DNA of 64,000 bases from Nitrospira sp. CR1.1 (GCA_014055465.1 WIAF01000005.1:1-64000); one strand, 5' to 3'. Shown: positions 55,866 through 64,000, counted from the stretch's first letter. The notes: generated by a model not told the origin, from the letters alone. A program made the numbers and translations.

Positions 55866-57069
55866 GGCAGCCTCCCAGTTTCTGTGCAAAGGCAATGGTG
55901 CGAGAGACCCCTTCCAGGACGTCCTCCTCCTGTCCGCACACGGCCAATCGGATACGTGAGGCATAGGCGTCGCCGAAGCATCGTCCGGGGGTCACCGCTG
56001 TGTGTTCCTCCTCCAGAAGCCGCCGGCAAAATGTTATGTCGTCGAGGCCGGTCCCGGTGATATCGACAAACAGATAAAACCCCGATTCCGGATGATGGCC
56101 GTGTAAGAGTCCGGAGCGAGTGATGCGGTCATGACAGGTTCCGATGAGACGGCGATTGCGAGCGCGCACCTCCTCAGCGTAGGCGTCGAGCACCGACAAC
56201 CCTGCGACGCAGCCCATCTGAGTAAAACCGGGCAGGCACGAGTAGAGCGTGGAATTGGACAGTGCGAATTTGGCAATGACGGCCTCATGGGCCACGGCAT
56301 AGCCGGTGCGAAATCCCGGAACGGACAATACCTTGGAAAACGACGACATGACCACGACATGGCCGATCTGCGGGGCCGCCAGGCTGACATGCGAACGGTC
56401 GAAGGTGAGATCGGCATAGGTTTCATCGCTGAGAAGCCAGATTCCTGCCTCTCCGCAGCGTGTTGCCAATTCATGAAGAAGTTCCGGCTCATAGACGGCG
56501 CCGGTGGGGTTATTCGCATTGTTGACGATGATCGCCCGCGGTTGTGCCGCCACAGCCGAATCAATCGCCGACCGTGACAGGTGAAAGCCGTCGCGCGCCG
56601 AGAGGGGAACGGGTACGACCTCTAGCTCGAGATGAGCGGCTGCCGCCCAATAGGAGGGAAAGGCCGGTGTAAACAGCACAACCCGCTCTCCAGGATTGCA
56701 CGTGATATCCAGAAACTGGTGAATGAGCATATTGGCCGGACTGATGACGACCTGCGAGGCGGTCACCGGTCGCCCGGTATAGGAGGCATACCGAGCGGCC
56801 AGGGCCGCACGTAATTCCTGCAGACCTGCCATCGGCGCATATCCCACCTGCCTGGCCTGAAGTTCCTGCATCGTCGCCTCAAGAATCTGAGACGGAGGGG
56901 CCATGCGGGGGTTGCCGAGTTCTAGGTGGTAAATACGGTGTCCCTGGCGTTCCAGGGCCTGCGCGCGATCCATCACGCGAAACATTTCCTGTCCGATCAA
57001 CCGTTCCCCTCGTGAAGAGAAGCTCGGTCGGTTCAGAGTCTGTGGTATCGGCCTTCCCGGCTGGGTCAT
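55849..57069 (-). CDS. Class I/II PLP-dependent aminotransferase
   Basis: The 406-residue protein is an aspartate-aminotransferase-fold enzyme with HLELGNPRMAPP, NNANNPTGAVYEPEL (near 183), LSDETYADLTFD, and SSFSKVLSVPGFRTGYA (PLP Lys near 245, Arg after it). It could make an amino acid or another amine for the glycan, for example as an acyl or amide group, rather than an amino sugar, because sugar aminotransferases are normally of the DegT type. Its ATG overlaps the previous stop as ATGA. Confidence 0.85.
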   Translation of the reverse strand: MTQPGRPIPQTLNRPSFSSRGERLIGQEMFRVMDRAQALERQGHRIYHLELGNPRMAPPSQILEATMQELQARQVGYAPMAGLQELRAALAARYASYTGRPVTASQVVISPANMLIHQFLDITCNPGERVVLFTPAFPSYWAAAAHLELEVVPVPLSARDGFHLSRSAIDSAVAAQPRAIIVNNANNPTGAVYEPELLHELATRCGEAGIWLLSDETYADLTFDRSHVSLAAPQIGHVVVMSSFSKVLSVPGFRTGYAVAHEAVIAKFALSNSTLYSCLPGFTQMGCVAGLSVLDAYAEEVRARNRRLIGTCHDRITRSGLLHGHHPESGFYLFVDITGTGLDDITFCRRLLEEEHTAVTPGRCFGDAYASRIRLAVCGQEEDVLEGVSRTIAFAQKLGGCHVQAA

Positions 57070-57836
57070 CGTGACATCGATCCTTGTCTCTGATTGAGGA
57101 ACGACGTCGGGAAATAGGCCGAGGTGTCCTTCCAGGTCTCACGGAAATGCGCCAGACGTTCGGGCGTGCCGATGTCGTGCAGCGGGCTGGCAGTGACGAA
57201 TCCGTAGCACTGCTGCGTCACCAGGCGCGGGAGCAGTTCACGCTCCAGAGACCAGACCGGCGTCTCTGGAAACAGAGCCGTGACGGCGCGATCGAACAGG
57301 TAGACGCCCGCGTTGTGATAGGTCGTGGTCCGCCTTCTTGGCTTTTCCACCATCGACAACATTCGATCGTCCTCCCCCAAGGCCACCGCGCCGGTGTCTT
57401 CGCGTGTTTCATCGCGCGTCACGGCAATCGTCGCTCCCGCCCGTTTGCGGAGATGGAAGCGCAAGAGCCGCTCCGGATCGATCTCGCAGAATGAATCGCC
57501 ATTCAGGACAAGGAAGGGGTTGCTACGTACCAACGGCATGGCGTGGGCCAGGGCCCCACCGGTGCCGAGTGGCACCGGATCGCGCACGAACAAGGTCTCG
57601 TAAGCGCCGCGATGACGCAGGAACCAGTCCTCGATCATCTCTCCGAAATGTCCCGTGCTGAAAATGAAACGGCGTGCTCCATGGCGCAGGAAATGTTCGA
57701 CCAGCAACGACACGAACGGCCGGCCGTGAATCTCCGCCATCGGCTTCGGACGATCCGCCACGACCGATTGCAGGCGGGTGCCGAGGCCGCCACAGAGAAT
57801 GATCACATCGCAGTCAGCCATGTGGCTCTTGGTCAT
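57066..57836 (-). CDS. Sugar-phosphate nucleotidyltransferase (HddC-like)
   Basis: The 256-residue enzyme has the nucleotidyltransferase fold: ILCGGLGTRLQSVVADRPKP, GRPFVSLLVEHFLRHG, PLGTGGALAHAM, and LVLNGDSFCEID. It most resembles HddC, which makes GDP-D-glycero-alpha-D-manno-heptose from the 1-phosphate. The next gene upstream is an HddA-like kinase, the usual partner. gmhA and gmhB are not in the window, so the sugar is not certain. Its ATG overlaps the kinase stop (ATGA). Confidence 0.85.
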   Translation of the reverse strand: MTKSHMADCDVIILCGGLGTRLQSVVADRPKPMAEIHGRPFVSLLVEHFLRHGARRFIFSTGHFGEMIEDWFLRHRGAYETLFVRDPVPLGTGGALAHAMPLVRSNPFLVLNGDSFCEIDPERLLRFHLRKRAGATIAVTRDETREDTGAVALGEDDRMLSMVEKPRRRTTTYHNAGVYLFDRAVTALFPETPVWSLERELLPRLVTQQCYGFVTASPLHDIGTPERLAHFRETWKDTSAYFPTSFLNQRQGSMSR

Positions 57837-58903
57837 GCGGCCCTTCCGATGAGCGCGGATTTGAGTTGAGCGGCGGTTTGTGCTGAGCGTTGAGCCCAGA
57901 CATCGTCCAACATGAGTTGATCTTCCTGATAGAACACGATGTGTGTGCCGAGGCCCTCGAACTTGAACGGCACCTGGAGGAGGCCCGGGAGGGCCAATCG
58001 AATACGTTCGTGGTCGGTGGGCCTGGCAAACAGCAACATGAACCCGCCCCCGCCGGCCCCGAGCAGCTTCCCGCCCAGCGCGCCCGCTTGCCGCGCCGCC
58101 GTATAGATTTCGTCGATGGCCGGCGTGGTGATGCGCGAGGTTAATCGCCGCTTGAGCATCCAGGCGTCGTGCAGCATGGCGCCGAAGTCGGCGATGTCGC
58201 GATCACCGGTAAGGATCGCAATGCCTTCCTCGACCATCTGCAACATGGCTGAGAGTTCGGCTTGCCGGTGTTTCGTGCGATCGATCTGCTCGCGGGCCAC
58301 TTCCGAGGCGATCCGCGAAAACCCCGTGAAGTACAGTTGCAGGTGGCTTTGGAACGACGCCAGGCGCTCCGGGTGCATGATGATTGGGGTATACCCGATG
58401 TCCCCGTTGGGGAAAAACGTCGCTTTGCAGAGGCCCCCATGCGCCGCCAGCACCTGGTCCTGGCACCCCACGGCTTCGCCGAGCACATCCTGCTCCACAT
58501 GGATCGCGGCCTGGGCCAACTGGGATTTGCTGGGCATGGTGTGTTGCAACGCATAGAGGGTATGGAGCAGGCCGACGGTGAAGGAAGAACTGGACCCCAA
58601 CCCGGTTCGCGCAGGCAAGTCCCCGTCGTGATGAATTTCCAGTCCGTCGTCGATATTGAGGTACTTCAACACGCCGCGAACCGCGGGATGCTCGATCTCG
58701 TGATTGTTGTTCACGAGTTCGATGCGCGAATAAGCAATCCTGGTGCGGTGCTCGAAGAAGGGCGGCAGCTGCCGGCAGCTGATGTAGCAATATTTATCGA
58801 TGGTTGTCGCCAGCACCGCCCCGCCATGTTCGCGGAACCAGACGGGATAATCGGTGCCGCCCCCGAAAAAGGAGATACGGAACGGCGTTCGGCTGATGAT
58901 CAT
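57833..58903 (-). CDS. GHMP-family sugar kinase (HddA-like)
   Basis: The 356-residue kinase has an N-terminal RTPFRISFFGGGTDYPVWF, the phosphate loop PARTGLGSSSSFTVGLL (near 97) and GALGGKLLGAGGGGFMLLF near the C-terminus, the three GHMP motifs. HddA is D-glycero-alpha-D-manno-heptose 7-phosphate kinase; related enzymes phosphorylate other sugars at C1. Coupled to the nucleotidyltransferase, it would start an activated-sugar pathway. GGGAGGGCGAGG precedes the ATG. Confidence 0.85.
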   Translation of the reverse strand: MIISRTPFRISFFGGGTDYPVWFREHGGAVLATTIDKYCYISCRQLPPFFEHRTRIAYSRIELVNNNHEIEHPAVRGVLKYLNIDDGLEIHHDGDLPARTGLGSSSSFTVGLLHTLYALQHTMPSKSQLAQAAIHVEQDVLGEAVGCQDQVLAAHGGLCKATFFPNGDIGYTPIIMHPERLASFQSHLQLYFTGFSRIASEVAREQIDRTKHRQAELSAMLQMVEEGIAILTGDRDIADFGAMLHDAWMLKRRLTSRITTPAIDEIYTAARQAGALGGKLLGAGGGGFMLLFARPTDHERIRLALPGLLQVPFKFEGLGTHIVFYQEDQLMLDDVWAQRSAQTAAQLKSALIGRAA

Positions 58904-58933
58904 CCTCGCCCTCCCTGCCGGCTCGCGCTGGAA

Positions 58934-59881
58934 TCAGACATTGGCATATTGACCGGCTCTGACGATCGTGTAGCACTTGATCAACTCGCGGATCCCCCGC
59001 TCCAACGACCATTCCGGCTTGAACCCGGAGTCCAGCAGACGTTGGTTCGAGACGATGTAATCGCGCTTGTCAGGATCCTCGCCGATCGGCGCCTCGAATG
59101 ACACGAAATGCGGAAGCACCCGCTGGATTTCACGGCACAGTTCAAGCTTGGAGAGATTGGCGTCGTCCAACCCGACGTTGTAGGGCCGGTCCTTCATGTC
59201 GTCGAAATAGTCGATCGCGTGGAGAAAGACGCGCACGACATCACGGATATGGATGTAGTTCCGCTTGCAGTGCCCTTCAAACACCACCACGGCCCGATCA
59301 TGCACCGCTCGCCAGACGAAATCATTGACCAGCAAATCCATGCGCATCCTCGGCGACACTCCGAACACGGTCGCCAGGCGTAACGTGATGGCATTGCCGC
59401 GGTCCAAGACGACTCGCTCCGCCTTGACCTTGGTTTCACCGTAGAGACTGATGGGTCGCAGCGGCGAATCCTCGGTGCAGGGCACGCCGGGCTGGCCGAT
59501 GCCATATCCGCTGTTGGTCACGGGGAAAATCATCCGCTGGCGGGGCGATGCCAGTTTGCAGAGCAGTTGTACGGCCTCGAAATTCACCGTGTACGCTCCG
59601 ACGCGGTCCCTGTCGCAGAGAGGCGCGCCGACCAGGGCGGCGAGCGGAATAATGATGTCGGCCTTTCGCAGCAAGTCGGTCAGCAGCCGTTCATCCCGGC
59701 AGTCGCCTCGCACCACCTGAAACTTCTCTTCGGCGCAACAATCCATCAGGCTATTTTGCCGGTAGAGAAAATTATCGAGGACCGTCACCGCATAACCCCG
59801 GTCGAGCAATCGTCTGGTGAGGACGGAACCCAAATACCCGGCGCCTCCGGTGATGAGGACATGCGTTGAACCTGTCGTCAT
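58934..59881 (-). CDS. NAD-dependent nucleotide-sugar epimerase/dehydratase (extended SDR)
   Basis: The 315-residue protein has the cofactor motif TGGAGYLGS (11-19), PLAALVGAPLC, the catalytic YGETKVKAE (near 147-155) with NSGYGIGQ before it, and RNYIHIRDVVRVFLHAI. It could be the 4,6-dehydratase or an epimerase/reductase acting on the nucleotide sugar of this cluster. The usual dehydratase Asp-Glu pair after the catalytic Thr/Ser is not clear, so I do not choose. It lies between the ColD-like and kinase genes. Confidence 0.82.
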   Translation of the reverse strand: MTTGSTHVLITGGAGYLGSVLTRRLLDRGYAVTVLDNFLYRQNSLMDCCAEEKFQVVRGDCRDERLLTDLLRKADIIIPLAALVGAPLCDRDRVGAYTVNFEAVQLLCKLASPRQRMIFPVTNSGYGIGQPGVPCTEDSPLRPISLYGETKVKAERVVLDRGNAITLRLATVFGVSPRMRMDLLVNDFVWRAVHDRAVVVFEGHCKRNYIHIRDVVRVFLHAIDYFDDMKDRPYNVGLDDANLSKLELCREIQRVLPHFVSFEAPIGEDPDKRDYIVSNQRLLDSGFKPEWSLERGIRELIKCYTIVRAGQYANV

Positions 59882-59933
59882 GATCGAACGAGCTCCCTCC
59901 GGCTAAGCCAATGGCGATGGACCACTCCCCTGT

Positions 59934-61127
59934 TCATGCGGCCTCCAGGACGACACGGGAAATATGCAGGACATCCTGGTCGGTCATGGAGGCGTGGTTC
60001 GGCAGAAACAATCCGCAATGGTGGACTCGGTCGGCCACGGGAAAGCCGGCTTTTCCGTATCGATTCATCCAGAACGGATGCAGGCCCAGATTACCGGCGG
60101 AAAAAATCCGGGTTTCCACGCCTTCGGCCACTAACGCCCGGACAATGCGTGTCCGTTGTTCCGCGCTATCGGCCAGCAGTCCGAAGGAAATGCTCGCGAC
60201 CTTGCTGCCTTGCGGCGGCCGCTGCGTGTAAAACCGCTTCCCCAGTTGCTCAAGGTACCGATCGTGATTCGCCTGCCGTCGGCCGGTCATCCAATCCAGC
60301 TTGCGCAATTGCTCGAGACCGATGAAGGCGTTGAGATCGGTCGAACGCAAGTTGAACCCCGGTTCATAGAAGACGAACGGGGAATGAAAGTCGTCCACCT
60401 GATACTGTTCGACCAGCTCTTGGTGCTTTGTCTGGTCCAGATCCTTACTCCACCCGTGGCTGCGTAACATAAGGAGGAGATCCGCGAGCTGCTTGTCGCT
60501 GGAGGACACCATGCCGCCTTCGATCGTGGACATCTGATGACCGAAATAAAACGAGAAGCTCGCCATATCGCCGAAGGTGCCGACTTTTCTGCCCTCGTAC
60601 TCCGCGCCGATGGCGGCGCAGGCATCTTCCAGAAGGTAGAATCCATAGCGATCCTTCAACGCCTGTAACTCCCGCATACGGTGCGGCACGCCAAGGACTT
60701 GAACCAGCAGGACCGTCTGCGCGTGATGACGCTTTAGGAGGTCCTCAAGATGATTGAGGTCGAGGCCGAATGTGTCCGGATCCGCCTCGCACATGAACGG
60801 GGTGAAACCAAACTGGATGGCGGGAGCGATGGATGTGACCCACCCGACACTCGGCACGATGACGTTGGTATTCCGCAATCTCCCCGATCGCAATAAGGCG
60901 TAGTACATCAGAAGATTCGCCGACGACCCCGAATTGCAATGCACCGAATACGGTTGTCCCAGCCACTGCGACCACTGGTGCTCGAAGTCGAGGGTCACTG
61001 CTCCTTTGGTGAGCCGTGGATAGGTCCGCAGCCAGTCGATCAGGTGATCAATGTCCTGTCGGTCGATCGTATCTTGCGCCAGGCACCATCGAGGATTGAG
61101 TTTGGCACTATGTGCGTGAAGCGTCAT
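59934..61127 (-). CDS. ColD/RfbH-like PLP-dependent sugar 3-dehydratase (DegT family)
   Basis: The 397-residue protein has the DegT fold, but in FSFYFGHQMSTIEGG the usual Schiff-base Lys is His197, as in ColD, which removes the 3-OH from GDP-4-keto-6-deoxy-D-mannose. Further ColD-like features are LEDACAAIGAEYEGR (Asp168 for PLP), LRSHGWSKDL and PGFNLRSTDLNAFIGLEQL. It therefore probably deoxygenates rather than aminates. gmd in this window could supply the substrate. I use the ATG at 61127 (AGAGGAACG in front); the frame extends to 61184. It is the first gene of the island. Confidence 0.85.
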   Translation of the reverse strand: MTLHAHSAKLNPRWCLAQDTIDRQDIDHLIDWLRTYPRLTKGAVTLDFEHQWSQWLGQPYSVHCNSGSSANLLMYYALLRSGRLRNTNVIVPSVGWVTSIAPAIQFGFTPFMCEADPDTFGLDLNHLEDLLKRHHAQTVLLVQVLGVPHRMRELQALKDRYGFYLLEDACAAIGAEYEGRKVGTFGDMASFSFYFGHQMSTIEGGMVSSSDKQLADLLLMLRSHGWSKDLDQTKHQELVEQYQVDDFHSPFVFYEPGFNLRSTDLNAFIGLEQLRKLDWMTGRRQANHDRYLEQLGKRFYTQRPPQGSKVASISFGLLADSAEQRTRIVRALVAEGVETRIFSAGNLGLHPFWMNRYGKAGFPVADRVHHCGLFLPNHASMTDQDVLHISRVVLEAA

Positions 61128-61324
61128 GGTAGTCGTTCCTCTTGCGCCAAAATAGAGGCCTGCCTCTGTCAACAGACCAGGCATGGCACCAGGAGACTAA
61201 TCAAGATGTATGCCACTGAGAATGGCAGAGGGAGGATGGGAAACCGTAGGATTTCTTAGTTGGAGAACTGCTGTGAGCCTTGCAACCGGGCAAAAAATTC
61301 CCAGTCCCCGGCAACCGCTGTAGT

Positions 61325-62038
61325 CTAGGCGGACTCGAAGGAATGTTTTTGAAGGACGAACGATTCCAGCGCTTTTCTGACCGATCCTCCCCACCCCCGG
61401 TACTCGATGGTTTCCTTCCCGTCGAACCGGAACTCCAGGCCGAGATGCGTTCCGTCTGCCTGCATTGACACGTTTCGCACGACCCCCGTCAGATTGTTGA
61501 CGTGACCCGTACCTACGATTTCGAACTCCACACGCAACACCATGCCCGGAAAAAAGTCCTGTATTGGCCGTTGCACAAGCACCGCGCATCCCGATGCGCT
61601 CAGATCCGTTAACAGTCCGCCGATGCGCGGGGATTCGCCGGGTGGTTGGGTGCGCTGGGGCTGCTCGACCTGAAGCAGCACGATAGGTTCTTGCGCTGAG
61701 ACCCGTCCATGTTTGCGAAGCGGCACTTCCTCCAGCGTTGCAGGAAACGCCAGAATCAAAAACGGAAACGGCTGCAGGTGCGCATGCAGCACGTCGGTGC
61801 GGTAGCCGATCATTTTCCCGTTGTAGATGTATCGCAGCAGACAGGGAGTTCCAGCCGTGCAGGGAACCGGTTGGCCGAAGTGAAACGGCCATTCGCACAC
61901 AATCCAGCAACGCTGTTTCCATCCCAGGACAGTGGCGCCGTACTGTGTGCCCGTGCCCTCGTTGGGAAGACTCAGTTGTAGCGAGAGCCCCACTTCGAGA
62001 AATGACGCAGGATGGCGATGCGCGATGAGATTACTCAT
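61325..62038 (-). CDS. YcgR-like PilZ-domain protein
   Basis: The 237-residue protein has an N-terminal YcgR-N-like beta domain (about 1-105, FLEVGLSLQLSLPNEGTG) and a C-terminal PilZ domain with RKHGRVS (an RxxxR c-di-GMP motif, near 115) and DLSASGCAVLV, then GTHLGLEFRF. YcgR-type proteins bind c-di-GMP and brake the flagellar motor. An HD-GYP gene is divergent from it. I use the ATG at 62038 with GGGGGAA in front. Confidence 0.82.
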   Translation of the reverse strand: MSNLIAHRHPASFLEVGLSLQLSLPNEGTGTQYGATVLGWKQRCWIVCEWPFHFGQPVPCTAGTPCLLRYIYNGKMIGYRTDVLHAHLQPFPFLILAFPATLEEVPLRKHGRVSAQEPIVLLQVEQPQRTQPPGESPRIGGLLTDLSASGCAVLVQRPIQDFFPGMVLRVEFEIVGTGHVNNLTGVVRNVSMQADGTHLGLEFRFDGKETIEYRGWGGSVRKALESFVLQKHSFESA

Positions 62039-62146
62039 GATGTGTTCCCCCGGAGGCAATACAAGGCATAGACGCGCCCCCGTCAGACGTATCGGCAGAT
62101 GGCTTCAAAACATAAAGTCCGGTCAACCGCATTGTCTCTCCGCAGG

Positions 62147-62174
62147 TAAAGACCGGCCTCACATTGACCGATAG
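62147..62174 (+). promoter_or_regulatory. Candidate sigma28 promoter of the HD-GYP gene
   Basis: TAAA (62147-62150), 16 bases, then ACCGATAG (62167-62174) resembles sigma28 promoters and shares its spacing with the candidate before the STAS gene. Seven of the eight bases agree with the ACCGATAA box of the fliC promoter. The start would be near 62181. Confidence 0.4.
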
Positions 62175-62200
62175 GTATGGGACAGGAACCACACCCTGTC

Positions 62201-62222
62201 AGCCTGTGAATCAGCACAGGCT
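62201..62222 (+). promoter_or_regulatory. Perfect leader hairpin before the HD-GYP gene
   Basis: AGCCTGTG (62201-62208) and CACAGGCT (62215-62222) pair perfectly around a six-base loop, just ahead of the GAGG ribosome site. It would lie in the 5' leader of the predicted transcript. Confidence 0.5.
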
Positions 62223-62249
62223 TTCTTGAGGATTAGGCAGAACTCTGAC

Positions 62250-63500
62250 ATGGCTTCGACAAAACGTATCCCCATTGATCAGCTCACCGTCGGTATGTTT
62301 ATCGCGGGTTTGGATCAACCCTGGTACAAGACGCCGTTTCTGCTCCATAAATGGCTGGTATCCAATCCCGATGACATCGTTCAACTCAAACGGCACGGCA
62401 TTCAGGTCGTCACCATAGATACAGATCGAGGGGTGGATGTAGGGGCAGCCCCCATCGCCGTCACGGAAGCGCCTCCTTCGTTGCCGGAACCTTCCCCCGC
62501 GCCAAGTGACATGGTCGAGGCTGCCACGAACGGCCACGCGTCGCATGCCGGGGCGGCAGCGGCGGTCTATCGAGAGGCCATGGCAGCGATCGAACGGGTC
62601 TTCACCGACATTGAAGCGGGTCAGCCGCCCAAGCTCGAGGCACTCAAACCCGTGGTGAGCAAACTGCTGAAGCAGATCATCGAGCAACCCGAAGCGATGA
62701 TGATCCAGTTTTGTCTGGATAAAATGCGCCGCTTCGACGGCACTCTCGCCAATCATGGCATGGATGTCTGCGTCCTGACGCTCATTCTCGCTGTGGAAAA
62801 CGGGTGCACGGAATCGGAGATGGAAGCGCTCGGGGTGGGCGCGCTTCTCCACGATATCGGATTTGTCCGTCTCCCGCGGAACATTTATCGGAAAACCTCG
62901 GCCCTAACCGAGCAGGAACAGGTGCTGATGCGGCAACATCCGCAGCTGGCGGCCACTGTGTTGTCGCAAGCCGACCGAGTGCCGGAGACGGTGACCAGGA
63001 TCATTGCAGAACATCACGAATTTCAGGACGGGACTGGCTTTCCCAAACTGGTGAAGGCCGGCGGGATTTCTCCGCTGACCCAACTGATGGCGCTGGCGGA
63101 CGCCTATGACGATCTGGTGACGACCAGATATGGCCGCCCGCCCCTGCTGCCCCATGACGCGATTCGGCAGCTCTTCGTGTTGGGGGCCAAAGGGCGGTAC
63201 GACAAAACGTTAGTTGAGGTCGCGATCAAGGTGTTGGGCGTCTATCCCCTGGGAAGTCTCATCAAGCTCAATACCAGCGAGTGTGCGGTCGTCATCGGCC
63301 TCAATCATGAAGACCGGCTGCGTCCGCGAATCCGGATCATCAGACGGCCAGATGGGGAGATCCAGAATCCTCCTATCGACACCGACCTTCAAAACCAGCC
63401 CGACGACCAACCGGTGCGCTCGATTCTCCGCGCCATGGATCCCCGGCAGGAACAGATCGATCTCCCGCAATTTCTTGATGTCGCAATAGGTGGTGCGTAA
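62250..63500 (+). CDS. HD-GYP domain protein (c-di-GMP phosphodiesterase-like)
   Basis: The 416-residue protein has an N-terminal DUF3391 (IPIDQLTVGMFIAGL, about 7-60), a linker, and an HD-GYP domain. Motifs are NHGMDVCVLTL, LLHDIGFVRLP (near 202) and EHHEFQDGTGFPK (near 255). The Lys of the classical HDIGK is Phe here, and GYP reads GFP, so activity is probable but not certain. I use the ATG at 62250 (GAGGATTAGG in front) over an in-frame TTG at 62226. It lies divergent to a PilZ gene and precedes a PAS sensor gene by two bases. Confidence 0.88.
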   Translation: MASTKRIPIDQLTVGMFIAGLDQPWYKTPFLLHKWLVSNPDDIVQLKRHGIQVVTIDTDRGVDVGAAPIAVTEAPPSLPEPSPAPSDMVEAATNGHASHAGAAAAVYREAMAAIERVFTDIEAGQPPKLEALKPVVSKLLKQIIEQPEAMMIQFCLDKMRRFDGTLANHGMDVCVLTLILAVENGCTESEMEALGVGALLHDIGFVRLPRNIYRKTSALTEQEQVLMRQHPQLAATVLSQADRVPETVTRIIAEHHEFQDGTGFPKLVKAGGISPLTQLMALADAYDDLVTTRYGRPPLLPHDAIRQLFVLGAKGRYDKTLVEVAIKVLGVYPLGSLIKLNTSECAVVIGLNHEDRLRPRIRIIRRPDGEIQNPPIDTDLQNQPDDQPVRSILRAMDPRQEQIDLPQFLDVAIGGA

Positions 63501-63502
63501 AC

Positions 63503-64000
63503 ATGAACCGTCCGTCACAGTCGGGTTCCCCTCAATCTCAACCACCCACCGGCTTCACGCTGGCGCCGGAAACGATGGTTCTCCTATGGGATGCCGTGCC
63601 GCTCGGCATTTGCCTGTTGGCTTCGGATCACACCATCGTGTTCGTCAACCGGATGGCTGCCCGCCTGCTCGGCCGGTCGCCGGCCGACTGTGCCGGTAAA
63701 TTGTTTTCAGATCTTGCCGGCCAGCCGCTCGAGCTGAGCAATTCCTTGCACTCTACGGGGGTGTTGAAATTCCAGGCAGGGCTCGGCGGGACATCCGATG
63801 AGGCCACGGATCGCGATGCGGATGAGACGCCGGCTGTCACGGTGATCGAGTGGGAACAATTGCGTCTGTCAGGAATTCCATCCGTCTCCACGCTGTTGAC
63901 ACTCCGGGACATCTCACGGGAATGCGAGTTGGAACAGGATCGTGACCGGCTGGCCACCGTGGCGGATGAAAGCCCCTACCCGATCGTGGAAATCGATCGA
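63503..64000 (+). CDS. PAS-domain sensor protein, start only
   Basis: The frame opens at ATG 63503, two bases after the HD-GYP stop, and stays open to the window end (166 codons). It holds one PAS domain (LLWDAVPLGICLLASDHTIV, then FVNRMAARLLGRSPADCAG, ending TLLTLRDISRECELEQDRDR) and the start of a second (LATVADESPYPIVEIDR). The output domain is outside; a histidine kinase or diguanylate cyclase is likely. Coupling to the HD-GYP gene suggests a shared c-di-GMP circuit. Confidence 0.8.
   Translation, partial: MNRPSQSGSPQSQPPTGFTLAPETMVLLWDAVPLGICLLASDHTIVFVNRMAARLLGRSPADCAGKLFSDLAGQPLELSNSLHSTGVLKFQAGLGGTSDEATDRDADETPAVTVIEWEQLRLSGIPSVSTLLTLRDISRECELEQDRDRLATVADESPYPIVEIDR

Noticed and set aside
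59934..61127. Reading the DegT-family protein as an ordinary sugar aminotransferase
   Set aside because: The PLP Lys is replaced by His and the surrounding motifs follow ColD, so a dehydratase is more likely.
61149..61172. TTGACA with a following TATTTT as a promoter of the ColD-like gene
   Set aside because: The spacer is only about 12 bases, too short for a sigma70 promoter, and no better -10 lies at 16-18 bases.
61197..61922. A 241-codon minus-strand frame overlapping the PilZ gene
   Set aside because: The frame at 61325-62038 carries clear PilZ motifs; this one has none and conflicts with it.

Overview
The window looks like a chromosomal segment of a motile, didermic, respiratory bacterium, most consistent with a Nitrospira-like member of the Nitrospirota. 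The assignment rests on overall gene style (about 60% G+C by eye, two complete chemosensory systems, haem-bearing chemoreceptors, a short flagellin, B12/radical-SAM sugar genes) and not on a marker gene, so it is tentative. Almost all genes lie on the minus strand. I saw no rRNA, tRNA or CRISPR array.

Region 1 (1-8.4 kb) is a surface-polysaccharide locus that shows decay. It holds the edge of an IS3-type transposase, a Wzz/GumC chain-length protein and a Wza/GumB export lipoprotein in visibly AT-richer DNA, a GDP-fucose synthase pseudogene with several frameshifts and stops next to an intact gmd, a heparinase II/III-like protein, wecB with a candidate promoter, and a small lipoprotein.

Region 2 (8.4-34.7 kb) is a chemotaxis and motility island. 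Transcription unit A (14757 to 8445) runs DUF420/CtaM-like membrane protein, cheR1, cheD, cheB1, two STAS proteins, a REC-PP2C phosphatase, an HPt protein and a REC-HATPase protein, a partner-switching module resembling HptB/HsbR/HsbA. Unit B (22026 to 14961) starts at a sigma28-like promoter and ends at a strong hairpin; it runs STAS, an MCP-like protein with a CheZ-type catalytic motif, cheY1, cheA1, cheW1 and a globin-PAS-PAS-MCP receptor. motA and motB lie upstream of it. Unit C (34293 to 24230) runs cheR2, cheY2, cheZ, cheA2, cheV, cheB2, a c-haem MCP, a second MCP with a nearly identical signalling half, and cheW2. Both CheA proteins carry tandem MshEN-like repeats.

Region 3 (34.7-40.7 kb) has a MinD/FlhG-like ATPase, a PilZ protein, and fliT-like, fliS, fliD, flaG and fliC. 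fliC has a near-consensus sigma28 promoter and a leader with two palindromes sharing one centre.

Region 4 (40.1-61.1 kb) looks like a flagellin-glycosylation island, tightly packed and often translationally coupled. It has two GT9-type transferases, a Maf-N-like/CgeB fusion, a 1766-residue multi-transferase with a methyltransferase and TPR tail, two B12-type radical SAM proteins, a ThDP enzyme, a class I/II aminotransferase, a sugar nucleotidyltransferase, a GHMP sugar kinase, an SDR and a ColD-like PLP dehydratase with His in place of the Schiff-base Lys. Together these predict an unusual deoxy or branched sugar made and placed on flagellin. This is my best candidate for an undescribed system.

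Region 5 (61.3-64 kb) has a YcgR-like PilZ protein, an HD-GYP protein behind a possible sigma28 promoter, and the start of a PAS sensor that runs off the window, so c-di-GMP control sits next to the motility genes.
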